This document shows, in pieces, positions 15,965 through 29,125 of a DNA stretch of 64,000 nt. The position numbers and the translations under genes are program-made. The stretch is from the NCBI RefSeq assembly GCF_037975245.1, contig NC_092581.1:10607303-10671302 (forward strand), given 5' to 3'. The notes under the pieces are model-generated. The model saw only the letters and a program-made list of their open reading frames with translations, was not told the DNA's origin and searched no databases. Numbering within the stretch: position 1 is the stretch's first letter; each line of letters opens with the position of its first letter. Origin of the DNA: Apostichopus japonicus. Taxonomy: Eukaryota > Echinodermata > Holothuroidea > Aspidochirotida > Stichopodidae.

Positions 15965-18900
15965 TTAAGTTTTCAGTGTTCCATTCCTTGTTCCCAACAA
16001 TGAGAGTTATAAGGTACATAGTTTTCTTTTTACCAAAATGTTGCTTTCCTTGTAAATATTTAGATTCATTATTTCCATTTGTGTCACTTATAACAGTATT
16101 CCCACATCACTGCCTCTTCCTTCATCTTTGTGCAACCAACCTCCAATCCTCCACCAGTGATCCTTCTGGCATTCTTCTATAGGAAGGCCTGTTGTCTTTG
16201 GAGTGACAACCTTGTTTTGCAATATTCATAGGCCTTTATCAGACTAGATTGTGGTCATTAAAAACAGTCAACTTTAACATGTTTCCTATATTAACCACAA
16301 TCACTGACCTCCAGCTTGCATACTTAACCATAACCTACCAAGCCACTTACTCCATGAGTCCCACTCCAGCTATCTCAAGTGAATAATTACAGATAAATAT
16401 TGCACAGTTTGTTCATATGGTGACTACATCATGAGAATATAACAGTGTAAGTATACATGCCCCCACTTGTATTTGAGTGTTAAAAACTGTGAAACAAGAT
16501 ACATTATTTATGATAATACTTCCACATTACACAATTAATTACTAAACTAAATATGAGGATGATCGTACGCCGAACAGATTTATGCTTACATTGTCGGTTA
16601 TGACGCATATATGATAACTATGACTGAGTATGATATAGATGATAATAAAGTCGGTTACATCTAATAACCCTACTTCAAAAAAGTAGCTTCAGATTAACTA
16701 ACTGATTAACATATTTGATCTTTCCGAAGGGCTATATAAGAAAATTAATTGGAACATGGAAGTATAATATTTGATCCGATACCTAACAAAAACTTGATAC
16801 ATCACATGTGATGATAACGGTGAACAAACACATAGTATGTGACTGCGCTCTTATGGTACACATTGAGTTACCGATAAATAAGGTGATTATTATATACTTC
16901 TAATATGTGGTCAACATTTTAAGCAATTGATGTCGGCTCAGTAACAGATCATTTCATAATTCTAGTGAATAAAAACAAAACATCGAGTACTTACGAACTA
17001 TTAATTAGCCAGGACAAAAAGCAGTAAACCCAAAAAGAGAGGCTGGTAGGCGTATAATACAGTATTGCCACCAATACAACAAAAAAAAAAACTGGATTCA
17101 GTGTGCAACCTGCTAAAATCAAACTGTCTCAAACAACTGAAGTTATGAGAAAATTGCGAGAATAGATGAAAGAGAAATTCTCAAAATCTGACCTTAGACC
17201 GCCCTTTATGAGTACAGACAGAAAGGAATGTCGCACAGTGGGTGTTACCCTTTAGACCAGGGGTTCCCTAACCTGGGTGCATGAACCCACAGGGGGTGCG
17301 TGATTCCATCCCAGGGGGTTCGTTTATATAATATACCTAACGTTTTTGTTCGGTTGAAAGACTTTCGTAGCTTCTGCACCGATTTTACAGAGATTTCCAT
17401 CATTTCTAATACCATTTTGTCCGTAAAACCTAGCCCTACAATATGGGCTAGTCGGTCTTTCTCGGACATTTTGTCTAGTTCTGAACTACTAAATTCGTTG
17501 AGTTTGTATACAAATGTTGACGTCATCAAAGTGAACAGAACCGCCAACATCAAAGGAGACTACGGCATCAAAGTAGACAAGAACGTTGAAGGAGACAACA
17601 ACATTGAAGGTGACAACAATATTACATGAGACAGCAACATCAAAATAGACAACAACATGATAACAGACAGCATAGACGTAAACAACATACATATCCTTTT
17701 CGGATTTCCATGGGTATGAACCCTATAGATTTGATGTGGGATGAATGACAGTCACATATACGGTGCACTCAAATAAGCTTTTAACCCTCAGCAAAGACTA
17801 TCAAATTGCAACGATAACTCTGGGCAACCAAGTGAATTTCAGCCATGAAATGTAACCACCCACTTTTTTTGCTACAGGTATTCTATTCTTTTCTCTGATA
17901 TAATGAAAATAGTCTGAATAGGATTATGTTTGGTATCTAAAATGAGAAATAAACACTGAGACTCATGGACAGAGTTCAAATTGCATTTGTGTGTATATCA
18001 AACTTGTAACAATTTGGAGGATATATATACTTATCCTTCAATTTTCTTTTGTGTACAGCTTACCTTTGCAACCATGATACGTGTTGTCCAACATCAGGTG
18101 TAGCAATCCGTTCATCATCACTCACTCTATAAAGGTCAGAAGATTATGAATCTAGTTTTGACATCTGTCAGTGTAGGACATATATAGCAAGTTGTAAGGT
18201 TCATTCATCCAAGCTGCACTTTGTAGCCATCGAGTTTACATTGGTCTCAGACTTGAGCTAAGGTGACAACAAATAATCTTTGACATCTGCAAATAACTAA
18301 TTAGGGTTGTCTTACCAATCGAGGTGGTGTAAACACATACCACTATCACACAAGCTTTTAAATTGAAGTTGTCAAGGGTTTTAGACTATGCATGCCTGTA
18401 GCTAGAGTAACTGATTTTTGGGGCACATAAATGCAGAAGGATCGCAGAGGTGTTCAGAAATGTTTGCTTATCTCAGGGTGCATAGATACCAAATGATGCA
18501 GTCTCTTCTACCTCTTTTTTTTTACATTTGTATTCCATTTTTCTGCTTGTAGGCAACCTTACCTTTTCTTTGTTGAACTACAAAAAGGAATGAAAAATGA
18601 AGATTTTGGGGTGGGGGGGAGGGGCCCCGTGGTTATGCACCTGATCAAATGAGTCGTGACCCCACACAGATAACAATCAATAGCTGGATTTCTTCTACGA
18701 AGAGGCATCCTCGTGCCATGTATGAAGTTATAATACTCTTTAAGTTACAACATTTTGAAAAGCCAAGATGCGACACATACATGCCAACACACTGACATGC
18801 AATCCATTTGCAGTTATAGTTAGGAATTTGGGCGAGCCCTGTGATAGGAAGTATGCTGTCAGATCTCATCAGAAATATTACCAATCAAATGTGTTACTTT

Positions 18901-21900
18901 CATGTAAATGCTTAAGAGTCTGGTTGTTAATCACTTTAATGGCATACTGTATTTTCATTGTAATATTCAAACGTATACCTAAAATAGTCGTGTCTTTGGG
19001 TGAGGTGGGGTTGGAATGCTCCAATACACGAAAACCAAGTACAAAAAATGTCTGCATTTGCTGTTAATATATATAAATGCCAATTGTATATAATATTCAA
19101 ATTTTCCTCTGGAAAGTCACTGTCACAGTCATCTGAAATACACAGTACGTTACCATATGTTGATCGAATTATAAGTTGCCATGTGCATCATTTATAGCAC
19201 AATCGAGCTAAGCAAACTAACACACATATTTCAAATAGGTATAAGGGTTGTAGTCAAGGCAGGGTCCAAATATTACAGACAAGTTTCAGTATGGTGTACC
19301 TGAAGTATAAGTTCGCTCTATTCACATACAGTGTCAGATTTGTTTATAGCCTGTTATCTTCTTCAAAGATCGTCTAGGTGGGTAATCACAATCAAAGTCA
19401 TCATGAGTTATGTTGACAATACAGTAAATTAGATTATTATATTTCTTTGAAGCTATTTTCAAGTGCACAAACACATTTGAGGTACAGGAAATACTCTGTG
19501 CATGTGCATGTGCATTTACGTTTCGACTTTATTGTTGCCAATCTGACAGTTTTCAATAAATCTTGTGGCAAATGTCAGGTAAGATTTGAACAATTTGAAA
19601 TTGCATTTTTAATGTCATCTTATTCCTTTAGTCAAAATTTCAACACTTTATCTCAAAACTTTTACTTTTGTCTCTTAAGTAAGTCTATTATTATTATTAT
19701 TTATTGTTTTTCTTTAATATAAATAATGACATTTTTCACACTGTCTACTAGAAGCCTTGCTGCAGAAAAGACTGGCAAAATATCTTTCATGTCTTCCAAT
19801 TACAACGATTGAAGCAATGAAAACCTGATCGTAAGGACCCAATATGTAACTCTACCGTCCTTCGGGTTTGACTCACTGCTCAATTTCCATTAGGAAAGGA
19901 TGGTATACCAATGTTAACATCTCCTGTATATTAGGTCACCTGACACAATGTCCATCAAACTTTTGTTTGCAACATGTCCTCTCGAGGAAACATAGTTCAG
20001 TCCAGTGATCTAAACTGTCACATGCAGGCTGACTTTGATCTACCATTCCTATAGGAATGGGCTATTATAATAGCCTGCCCATGCGCAGTTTTTTAATTAC
20101 CCTTTGTTGTGTATTCAACAGATACTGCTATGTAGAAACAATGTTAAATTTAATTCCCTATAAACTGTATCAGAGTCGTTTCTTCCTTTTATTTTGCCAA
20201 TGAAAATGATCTTCTGGATTGATACATGAACAAGACTAGCCTCTATCTAAATTAAACTTCTGGACACATATATTAAGGGAGCTTATGGGGTCGCATGTTT
20301 TATTTGTATGTTTATGTGCTACCAAAATGAACATCAGTCCCTTCTTATGTAGGTGACATTACAGTTTCACCGTCTGAACTTGAGCTGTACTCACTGCCTA
20401 CATTACCATTAGATGCAGTGACTTGTATTACATCATAGCTTCTTTTTTTTAATTAACCTTTCTTCTGTTTGCTTGATTGGCTAATCAATGATGTTTTGTA
20501 TATTGTTATATTTTTATCCTATTTATAAATTTCTCTGTAAATTTATACTGGAATAAAGAAATGAAATGAATGAATGAATCGAAATCTTGCAGACTGCCGC
20601 AAAGTGGTTATCTTTGCCACACTTTTTGCGTACTTGACCATTGGCTGGACAATTTTTTCTTGCCCTTGGGGGCAGGATTTTCTTAATCTGTGGGCTTAAA
20701 TTGTTACCAAACTTCTCTTACATAGTCAACATCACTTTCACTATGGTCCTCTCTCATCATTCCCTACATTTGTGGGGAGGTGGCTTTCGCCGACTTACAA
20801 ACATTAATATCTCACACATCGGTCGCGACCGCGGACCTTAACTACGAATCATCTAAAGTTCAAAACCTTTTTTAGTTCTGACACCATGTTTCTGTTTCGT
20901 CCTTTGGCATTTTATGAGGTATCGGTTCTACAAGTGGTATCTCACGGCTCTCTTTACCTATTTAATCAAATGATCCATACTCGTTACAAACAGGTAGAGC
21001 AAATAATTTAAAAGGAAGATATGAAAAAGCATAAATTAGAAGCTACTGTACTGAAATTCCCAAAGTATATAGATACAGATATGCATGCAGTTTATTCATG
21101 TACGTTTTGTACACATGTAGTCAATAGTAATTGATTTGGCCTTTTCTATTCTTTCATGTGTCATAATTGCCACCCCGTACAGGAACACCTCTGTACAAGG
21201 GCTGAGAGTTACCTCTGCAAAAATGTTGGTCAGTAGAAGAAATACAACCTGAACGGATAGGAGTAATGTTACCATTCTACGGCATAAAAGAATATTTACC
21301 TTTTGCCAAATATCATCTTTTAACTATAGTAAAAGGGTTTGTTAGCCAAACTGGGATTCCATTGCTATGTCATCTTTAGTATTTTCATCACATAAATACA
21401 CACAGGGTGGTGAAACCCTTGCTTAATAATCCAAATAAACCACCAGTAACGATGTTAACAGCGGGTGGCATCAATCACTTGTACAATGACTCCTCGTGGC
21501 CCATTCACAGGGCCCCTAGATGGCTTTTTCAATGTTGAGGTCATTTAAGTAACCTTTGAGCAATATTTATGAGCTTTTTAACTTAAGACACACATTCATA
21601 GCTGGTTACGTAATCATGAGTCTTTCCAAAGGAAGGCAATAATAAATCAACCCATTCTACTATTTTAACATGTGGACCATAACTTTTGGCAACCTGTTAA
21701 TAGCTTACAAATTGGCCCTGAGTAATTTTATGAACATACTGCTGTTGATTTTTCCTTTTCAGATGTAAGTCCCTAAGTCATCATCGAACCATGGAGCTAT
21801 ATTCGACAGGTTTATAGCTCCATGATCGAACCAAGTAAAGAAACCTAGAGTACTAGTTAATTAATGATACTGTAAAGTGTGTTGACTGGTTACAAACAAT

Positions 21901-22300
21901 TTCTTTTGTCTGGCAGTTTTAAAAAAAAGGCAGCAGATGGGTTTAATTATGAGCTTAGAATCAGAAACTATTTATCTAGACTTGGATGTGAATGGAACTT
22001 TGTTTTAGTTAGTGGTAGCGTGTTGACTTGTAAATTGAATTGACAGAGGAATGGAGCAATTTTCTTCATGTGTTAGTCTATTTTCCTTAACCTCAATGTT
22101 CTATGTAGAAAGAAAGACAGAAAGAACTTGGCTTGCTTGTAGCCTTTTTATTGCGAAACTGTTTGTTATTGATATATAATATATTTCTTTTCTGTAATAC
22201 CAACATTAGTTACTTCTATAAACATAAGTAGATAGATATAGAGATAATTGAAGTAATATTAAACATGTACTATATTTCATGATCATACTTTAAAAGTATA
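15965..22300. other. Gene-poor stretch with old repeats
   Basis: No supported exon. 17259 starts a hAT-like end (CAGGGGTTCCCTAACCTGGG) with no partner found. 17525-17690 holds degenerate short repeats around GACAACAACAT. 20520-20580 ends in AATAAAGAAATGAAATGAATG and GAATG repeats, resembling a retroelement 3' tail. 21793-21826 holds the ATGGAGCTA hairpin. Confidence 0.4.
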
Positions 22301-22409
22301 TACTTTACAATGCCAGCAGAGATACATATTGGCATTTTTATGTCACATTTGTAGCATCTTATAAACTTCAAGATCGGCTTTATAAAGTCTGATGCGAAAA
22401 GTTGACAGT

Positions 22410-22484
22410 ATCTGTTACGTGATTTCCAGTGGCTGATCCAGGCAGCCTTTGCCGCAGAAGCCACAGGACACGCATGCAGGGGAG
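22410..22484 (-). CDS. Possible terminal exon, Cys-rich
   Basis: After an acceptor-like CATATCAG, the minus strand encodes LDSSPACVSCGFCGKGC and a short tail ending at TAA. Five Cys lie within about twelve residues, and the codons are more GC-rich than the surroundings. AATAAA on the minus strand near 22150 could be its poly(A) signal. No upstream exon was found and the family is not recognised, so chance is possible. Confidence 0.25.
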
Positions 22485-23789
22485 GAGTCCAGTTCTGATA
22501 TGGGTTTAGCACTAAAATTTACATTGAAAATTAACCCTACTTCAAAACAAGGTATATATATATATTGTAGAACAATTTAGAACACCCTCACGCCGTCGAA
22601 TTTTCTTTTCTTTTTTATTTGCAATGAAACCAAATCTTCAGGTTTTACATTTGGTAGCAGGATACCGTGATTGTTGTTCGTTGACCACTGTCTGACACAT
22701 CTCATATACAGCCATTTAACTTATTAAACAGCTGACTTTTCGTGGCCTAAAAGATAACTACAAGTTTTGTTTAATTTGATTTATTCTGATGAATGTCTCA
22801 TGGCTAAGTTCTGTACATCAGGCTCAGTCCTGTACCAGTTATATGTGTTAGCACATTATACCTCGCCAGTCATCTTTATATGCAGTCCGAGACATTTATC
22901 AGTTTGTAGTTCTCCTTTAATATATAGCTCCCATGAGAAGGTTTTAACGTTTATACACAGACGTTGTGGTTACAATGGTTGCATATCTAAATATATCGAC
23001 GGTAAAACTTCGGCGTGGACGATTAACTAAGTTTTTACTTTACATGGGCATTAAACACATGCTGGTTTATGTTTTGAAATTCCCGTGATAATAAAGACGA
23101 AGAAAAGGAAATTCCCTTTTTTGACTAGAGAATAAACAAGGAACCAACGGGTTAATCAAATTATGTTAGCACAGATCGAGTGTCTCTTCCCAATATGGAC
23201 TTGAAATCCAACGTATGTAAACTAGCTAACACAATGTACATGGAGACAGCTAAAGACCATATTAATGTTTGACATGAGTATGTGTGTGAGTGAAAGTGTG
23301 ATAGTCTTATGTTCAGTGAAATATAGATTCATAAAAGCCGTGTTTGTTACTATTTTAACCATTGTTTCTCTGTTTCAAATAATTTCCAGAAACTTTATAG
23401 GTGAAAACTGTCCGCTTTTAATCAGTCAAATCAAGTACAAAATAGTGATACAAAGTTTTAGAAAGCGTTCACCTTTTTAATAGGCGCAAATACTAAAAGA
23501 GATTTTGTTGAGTTATGTAATATTGTGGTTGTCTATCAGCCATGTCTCTGTACATATGTTAATCATCCAGTTGGCATTAAGGGTCTTAACAAAAATTAAA
23601 AGCATGAATTAATGACACTATGGAAGTGAAACCTACAGTAATGCATGCATCGACGTATGACCGCTTCAAATATTAAAAACTGACCTGTGCGTTCTACATA
23701 CATGAACATATCGAAAATCGGCAAAGAAACTATTGTTATAACTACAACGTTGTAAATTCAAACTTGGAGATAAGCAAGTAGTTCTGTGT

Positions 23790-24060
23790 ACACATGTATC
23801 GTTATCTTTATCGTTATAGTTACCGTATCACTATCATAGATAATCGAACTATCCCCATCGTTCTCGTTATATGTAACTGTATATATGTAGTTAACTTTAT
23901 CACTATCGCTATCGCTATCATTGTCGTTGTAGTTATCGTCATCGTCGTCATCGTCATCGTTGTCGTCATCGTCTTGATCATCGTCATCACCATCGTCATC
24001 GTTGTCGTCATCGTCTTGATCATCGTCATCACCATCATTGTTGTTACTATCGCTCTCTTC
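23790..24060. repeat. Trinucleotide-type repeat (ATC/GTC)n
   Basis: Imperfect runs of TATCGT, CTATCG and then CATCGTCGT/CATCATCGTC. Read in frame they give Asp/Asn-rich or Ile/Val-rich frames, which are artefacts. Confidence 0.85.
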
Positions 24061-24203
24061 CAACGGGCATTTCTTAATCTAACTCTCTTCGTACAGTTTG
24101 CAGTACAAAAAATATCATATCAATATTGCACATCTCAATCACATTCCAGAAATTCAGACAGGTCACTCGTTTGTTCACGACAAGCCTTAAAGCAGTTTCC
24201 TCA

Positions 24204-24209
24204 TTTATT
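24204..24209 (-). terminator. Candidate polyadenylation signal of the first BIR gene
   Basis: AATAAA on the minus strand, about 140 bp beyond the stop codon of the BIR gene. Confidence 0.35.
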
Positions 24210-24349
24210 GAAAGTACTTTATATTGTCTAATTCGACACTCCTAAGCATCTGGAAGTCATTTCGAGAGTCAGAAATAACTTGAAAGCTTTCAGCAAGTTT
24301 TATCATGCTAAGTTTGGGGGGAGGGGCAATACTGAGGAACATTAAATAG

Positions 24350-24486
24350 CTATAGTGGAGGTTGTTGTTCTTTTAACCAGGCGCAATCTGGAGACCAAAG
24401 TTGATGTTCCTTCCAGGGTATATCTCCAGGTTCCCAATTTTCTAGTCTACAACCACAACAGAAGCACGTAACAAGGTCGCTTGCGT
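24350..24486 (-). CDS. First BIR gene, exon 2 (second half of BIR3)
   Basis: 137 nt with an in-phase acceptor. Encodes VTCFCCG, NWEPGDIPWKEH and SPDCAWL, then stops at TAG 24352-24350. Confidence 0.82.
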
Positions 24487-26203
24487 CTGAAATGAATTAT
24501 AGAAACATAAAATAAAAATGAAATACTTCCAAATAATATTATATTTACGCGAACAATTAATAACGTTATCGCGGAATAAAAGTGAAGGCATTATATGTGC
24601 CTCATTCTGTAGCAGGACGTTTTTATATTGCAATTTGGAATTTTCAAAATGCCCCCAACACAAATGACTTTACTTACCTTACGGCCAATTAAATAACACT
24701 TAATTTGAATGGATAAACTGATGACACTTTAAGGTAGAATGGTTGGCTACATTTCAATCTGTATGTGGGAAGTTGGAAGTCACTGAATGATTCCGTCCTT
24801 ACTTCAGGAATTTACCTGAAATATGTTAAATAGGATTATAGTGCGTTCGGAGGGAAGAATGCTATAGTCTTACATTAGTGAAATAGCAGAGGATCTTAAT
24901 GTGGGTATAGTGCTAACGTCAATAAGAAAACACAAGCCTAGTATAATATTATTTAAAATAAAATAAAACTGTTAGCAAACTGCTTATCCACTAGAGAGCC
25001 TGTGTAATAGAATGTGTAAAAGTAAGTTGGCCTGACGTTTCGATCCTAGCAGGAGCTTCTTCAGAGGCTAAATGACTTATAATCCCCTTTCATCTATCTC
25101 ATTGTGTTCACCGTGCTCATTAACCTGTCTGTTTTCTGTGCGTGTTTTTGTCCCTTCTGTTACTGTACTTGTCATTTAGCCTCTGAAGAAGATCCTGCTA
25201 GGATCGAAACGTCAGACCAACTTACTTTTACACATAGTATTATATTAATAGAGGTTAGTTTACGATAACACTTAATAAACAATATTCGTGGTTACATACG
25301 AAGTGAGTCCGATCATGTATAAAATGGAATCTCACCAGAATAGAAAAATCCAGCATTTGCTAAATCGGATGGCTTTACAATCCTAGAATGACTCCAAGAA
25401 TTGAATGATGCAAATCTTGCTTCTATGGAAGTAAACAGTGGGTGTTGTATCTTAACTCGTTCCTCGGACTGTGGCTTCTGGTGTATGTTATACCGAAGCG
25501 CTATCAATTTATCCGCTTTGGTCAACTTTTGATTACCTGTGACAAGTCCCTTGACAAATGGACATGATGGAGATACTACTCTGTGCTTATTAATTGGTCG
25601 GTCTCCTATCTTCCAACTGGAATATGGAATTCGAACAAAGCAGGCAAAACACTGAACGGCATAATTATTTTGCATATAAAATCCAGAAGCCGAGAGTTCG
25701 TAAGGATCTACAGGACAAGACAAAGGAAAGTCTTGAAAAGTCCTCAGACGGTTCCTCTCAAATTGATATCCCTTCGAACATGCCGTTTTGTCTTCTACGC
25801 CGGCATTAGCGCGATCTTTAAGCAAAGTTACGCAGTCTTTTCCATTGGACTCATTTCTATGTTGCAATGGAAGACGTTTTGATGAATTACCTGATTTTAA
25901 TACATATTTGACATCAGCAATGTTTCTCGCATCGATGCCTTGAACGAATCTGCATCTCGGACTCGATCTTTTGTGTCTTCCTTTTGGACTGTCACCTTGC
26001 TTCCAATCTCGGATGATGATTAAACAACTGAAACATTTGACTTCATCGTCGATTCCAGTAAAGTAAAATCCTGCATTTGCTAGTCGGTAGATGGTCACTG
26101 GAGTATTCTCTGGCCAAGATGTATTTTCGAATGATTTCACTCGTTGACTCTCTATGTTCATTCCATCAATATCACCACGGTCTCGCTCATGGTGTCTTTC
26201 CAT
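24350..26203 (-). CDS. Three-BIR-domain protein (IAP-like), two exons
   Basis: Predicted 334-residue cytosolic protein. Exons: 26203-25336 and 24486-24350. The intron is phase 1 (TTCTG|GTGAGA, TTTCAG|ACGCAA). BIR1 covers about residues 21-89 (zinc ligands in CFSC, GRH, SPRC). BIR2 covers 150-219 (CFAC, NKH, SPSC). BIR3 covers 263-330, split by the intron after GFFYSG (CFCC, KEH, SPDC). BIR3 keeps the canonical WEPGD; BIR1 and BIR2 are divergent. No RING, UBA or CARD is visible and the stop comes just after BIR3. BIR domains of IAP proteins bind caspases or IAP-binding motifs, or act as scaffolds. Without a RING a ubiquitin-ligase role is unlikely. An in-frame TGA upstream fixes the ATG at 26203. 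A close paralogue is at 41.5-44.4 kb. Confidence 0.85.
25034..25064 (-). ncRNA. Hammerhead-like motif, decayed
   Basis: The minus strand has CTGAAGA and GAAACGTC, but stem II is GCTCC/GGATC with a mismatch. Probably inactive. Confidence 0.4.
25183..25213 (+). ncRNA. Hammerhead-like motif
   Basis: The plus strand reads CTGAAGA, stem II GATCC/GGATC, GAAACGTC. Same core as the copy at 4125-4155, in inverted orientation to its neighbour at 25034. Stem I is weak. Confidence 0.45.
25336..26203 (-). CDS. First BIR gene, exon 1 (BIR1, BIR2, start of BIR3)
   Basis: 868 nt ending in phase 1. Two complete BIR folds and the first half of a third are open without a stop. Confidence 0.87.
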
Positions 26204-26499
26204 GTTCAAATGAATTCAATTGAATACAATTGACGATGGATGGCGTAGACGGTCCTTCTGTCTTCTTATAGAGCTACAATGACAATAGAATAAATAGTAA
26301 CGTAACACCTCTATAATCAGGGACGTTGCTAGAGGGGAAGGGGGATGTGGGGTGCCTCACCTCCCCCTGCCCCCAAACTTGGTAAAACTGTCGATAGTTG
26401 GAAAATTGGAGTGCGACAGTCGGAATTTCTGACTGTCGCACTTTTATTTACCTAGGCCTATTCATATATTCCTGTGATTGTGAATGACCTAAAAATTGA

Positions 26500-26690
26500 A
26501 AAATGTCGGTCAAAATTGACCTTTTATCAGTCATATTTACCACGTTTTCCTTGCCACTTTGAGAAATTGTAACTCGCGATCCTTATTCTCCACCATACGA
26601 AACTTCGTATGATTTTGAATACTCTAAAAAAAAAATGCCTAATAGAACTACCGTACAACGTTCGCCAGCTTCAATTCGGTTGCTATAATA
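26500..26690. repeat. Dispersed repeat shared with 60775-60945
   Basis: Both copies run from GGTCAAAATTGACCTTT through CAGTCATATTTACCACG and TCTCCACCATAC to CAGCTTCAATTCGGTT, in the same orientation with small indels. No coding frame. Class unknown. Confidence 0.8.
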
Positions 26691-27009
26691 CACTGTAACT
26701 GCATAATGCTAATATTCTTCCGCGGATTCGCGATATATTTATAGTGTAAATGCAGGAAGGAAATAACTCTGTATCAATATGACTCCTACGAATACAATAG
26801 AAGTGTACCATAGAAATAATTGAACTTTGGAACTCTGAATATATCACATGTCTAGATTCGAAGCAGAAAAGAATTGTCTGGTAGCCCTTAGAAGTTACCT
26901 TAACAAAAACATATAAATAATTTCCAAACATGTTTTCACAATATGAAAACGCTAATGTTGCAATTGAGAGAGAAACGATATTTTAATCGCTACGCCCTTG
27001 AACGTAGGA

Positions 27010-27340
27010 CATTTATACAAATGGTATACATATAAGACTACTCAACATAAGTAGCTATATAAACCATGTTTGACTTGTAAAACATATGCCATAACTTCTA
27101 TACGTTTGACTCACATACGTATAACCATACACCATAACTTAAACTGTGTATAACTACGATGCATATGATTTATATACGTATGAACCATTAACCATAACTT
27201 AAACTATAAATTTTATACGTATGACTTATAGACGTATAAGCCGTTAACCATAACTTAAACTATGTACCACTTCTCTACCAATAATTATAAACGTATAAAC
27301 CATAACTTAAACCAAGTATAACTTAAACAATACTCTAAAC
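27010..27340. repeat. Degenerate tandem repeat, period about 60-65 bp
   Basis: Four to five copies of a unit containing ACCATAACTTAAACTAT, TATACGTATGAC and ATACGTATAA. Confidence 0.7.
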
Positions 27341-29125
27341 CTGTCGCCACATAAACTTAAATGTTATAAAGTGGATGAATGAAATATAATTGCACTTCTA
27401 CTTTGAAACAAACTTACTAGTTAATTCTTCAGAACGCTATCATAAATAGTTCCAGTCTTGTAGAAGTGTGTCTGTGCGATGGTATATGTATATAAGTCAA
27501 TATAATCGTTCGATACCAGTTACGGGTCAATGCGCTTTGTGAATAGGTGGTGACTATCGTAACGAATATTTGTATTACAATAAGTGCGACCTTTGAAATT
27601 TAAAGGACGCGGGGTTAATATAAAACCAAGACTATGACTTAGTATGAATTGCAAAAGCCTAAAAAGGGTAGCTACGAAAATATGCTTCACATTTGTCAAG
27701 TTCATGTTTATTCTCGAAACTTCATCATCGGTAAGGCAAACTTAGGGGTCGGTAGGGTATCTGCAGTGCTCAAGGGTTTAACATCGGTAGATTAGATATA
27801 CTTGGTGCAGTTTATGACAACGTTATTAAGAATGACGTATACTAACACGTTTTGTTATTACTGTAGCGAAAGGGGGTGTGAGAAAGAAGGTGCAGTCTTC
27901 ATTCGTGTTGGTCTTACTAGTAAGGCAATGTGGAGACATCTTCTAAAGGAAATCGTATCCATTTTGGTAATGTGGGATTGGTATAACATTTGTACGAAAT
28001 TCGGACTACATCGGGTTTATTGAACTCCATGATTCGTTGTTAATGGTGATCAAAATTGTCTTGTACTTTGTCGATGGGTGACATTGTCATTTCATTCGCT
28101 CTGTAACCTGAAGCAATCGATCGCAAACCTGATCACCAAGGACCCCATTCCTGATGGCGAAACACGTTTCTGACGCCACAGTTGACCCTTCCGGTTAGGC
28201 TGTTTGCGTCACTAATATGTAATAATATGAATGCAATACAATTTCAAAATGATGTCATTCTACAGAGAACAATGTCAATGGTTTATGATTCAACAGATCA
28301 TGCTTTGAAGAGTTCTTATCTCACGTGAAGTGAAGTGACTCATTCTGCATTGCGCCGCATAGTGAAACTTCTATTCAAAAGTTTATCGCCAGTAATGCTT
28401 ACACTCTTTGTTCCCTCAGTTAAGTTCGTATAAGGGTGGAGTGGGGAGCCGGGAAGTAGAAATTAACTTAACTCTGTAGATCTCATACACTGAGGTCCAC
28501 GACACTGGACAATGGTGGGGAGCGGGACAAATTGATGTCCAATTATACCCTAAAATGACGACACGAAGTCCAGAATATTCTCGTAATTGGTCCAGAGAGG
28601 GCAGACATACTGCACAACAATCCTGAACTTTAAGTTACACTTCTAAAATTTAGGAGAGCATGACTGCCAAAGTAGCCTATATGAATCGCCATCAAGCATT
28701 TGATAATGAATGATGTTTGATAATATGAGAGAGAGAGAGGTGGGGGGGGGGTGGGGGGAATTGGTAGGGCCAACATCATATGTTTGTTTCAAGGTTTTGT
28801 ATATTACCAGGTCGTTCGAATGCGAATTGTTTCAGACCAATAAACGGAATCATGAAAGAAATTATCTCCAATATTTTTGTTCGTATGTGAAAATCGAAGA
28901 AAAAAACATTGATTGGTTAGCGCTTCAAATGAGATTAACTTGACGTTGATATACTGTAACGCAAGGAAATTCGTACCTTTTGTAGTGGGGGAGAGGGGGG
29001 GTGGGTTGTATTGGCTAAAATGTTTTCCATATTGAATACTAAGTTTCCAATGTGTCAATAATATGCTGAAAATTATTTTCTTACGACATGTAATGTATGC
29101 TGATGAGCTACTACAGGCCTAATTC

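Larger units (their letters stand above)
24983..25240. mobile_element. Inverted pair of Penelope-like 3' ends
   Basis: 24983-25075 repeats the sequence at 4074-4165 (TCCACTA-AGAGCCTGTGTA, AATGTGTAAAAGTAAGT). 25170-25235 is the same end in the opposite orientation (CCTCTGAAGAAGATCCTG, CTTACTTTTACACA). It lies in the intron of the first BIR gene. Confidence 0.7.
26204..29117. other. Upstream flank of the first BIR gene, repeats only
   Basis: Contains a dispersed repeat (26500-26690) and a tandem repeat (27010-27340), entered separately. 26317 begins CAGGGACGTTGCTAG, a hAT-like end. No exon supported. Confidence 0.4.

Noticed and set aside
17259-17290. hAT-like end CAGGGGTTCCCTAACCTGGG
   Set aside because: No matching inverted end or target duplication found downstream. 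Left as an unpaired end.
23758-24231. Asp/Asn-rich and Ile/Val-rich frames
   Set aside because: Arise from the ATC/GTC trinucleotide-type repeat.
26317-26993. Possible hAT element (CAGGGACGTTGCTAG ... CGCTACGCCCTTG)
   Set aside because: The ends are only roughly inverted and the flanking 8 bp differ (TCTATAAT versus AACGTAGG).
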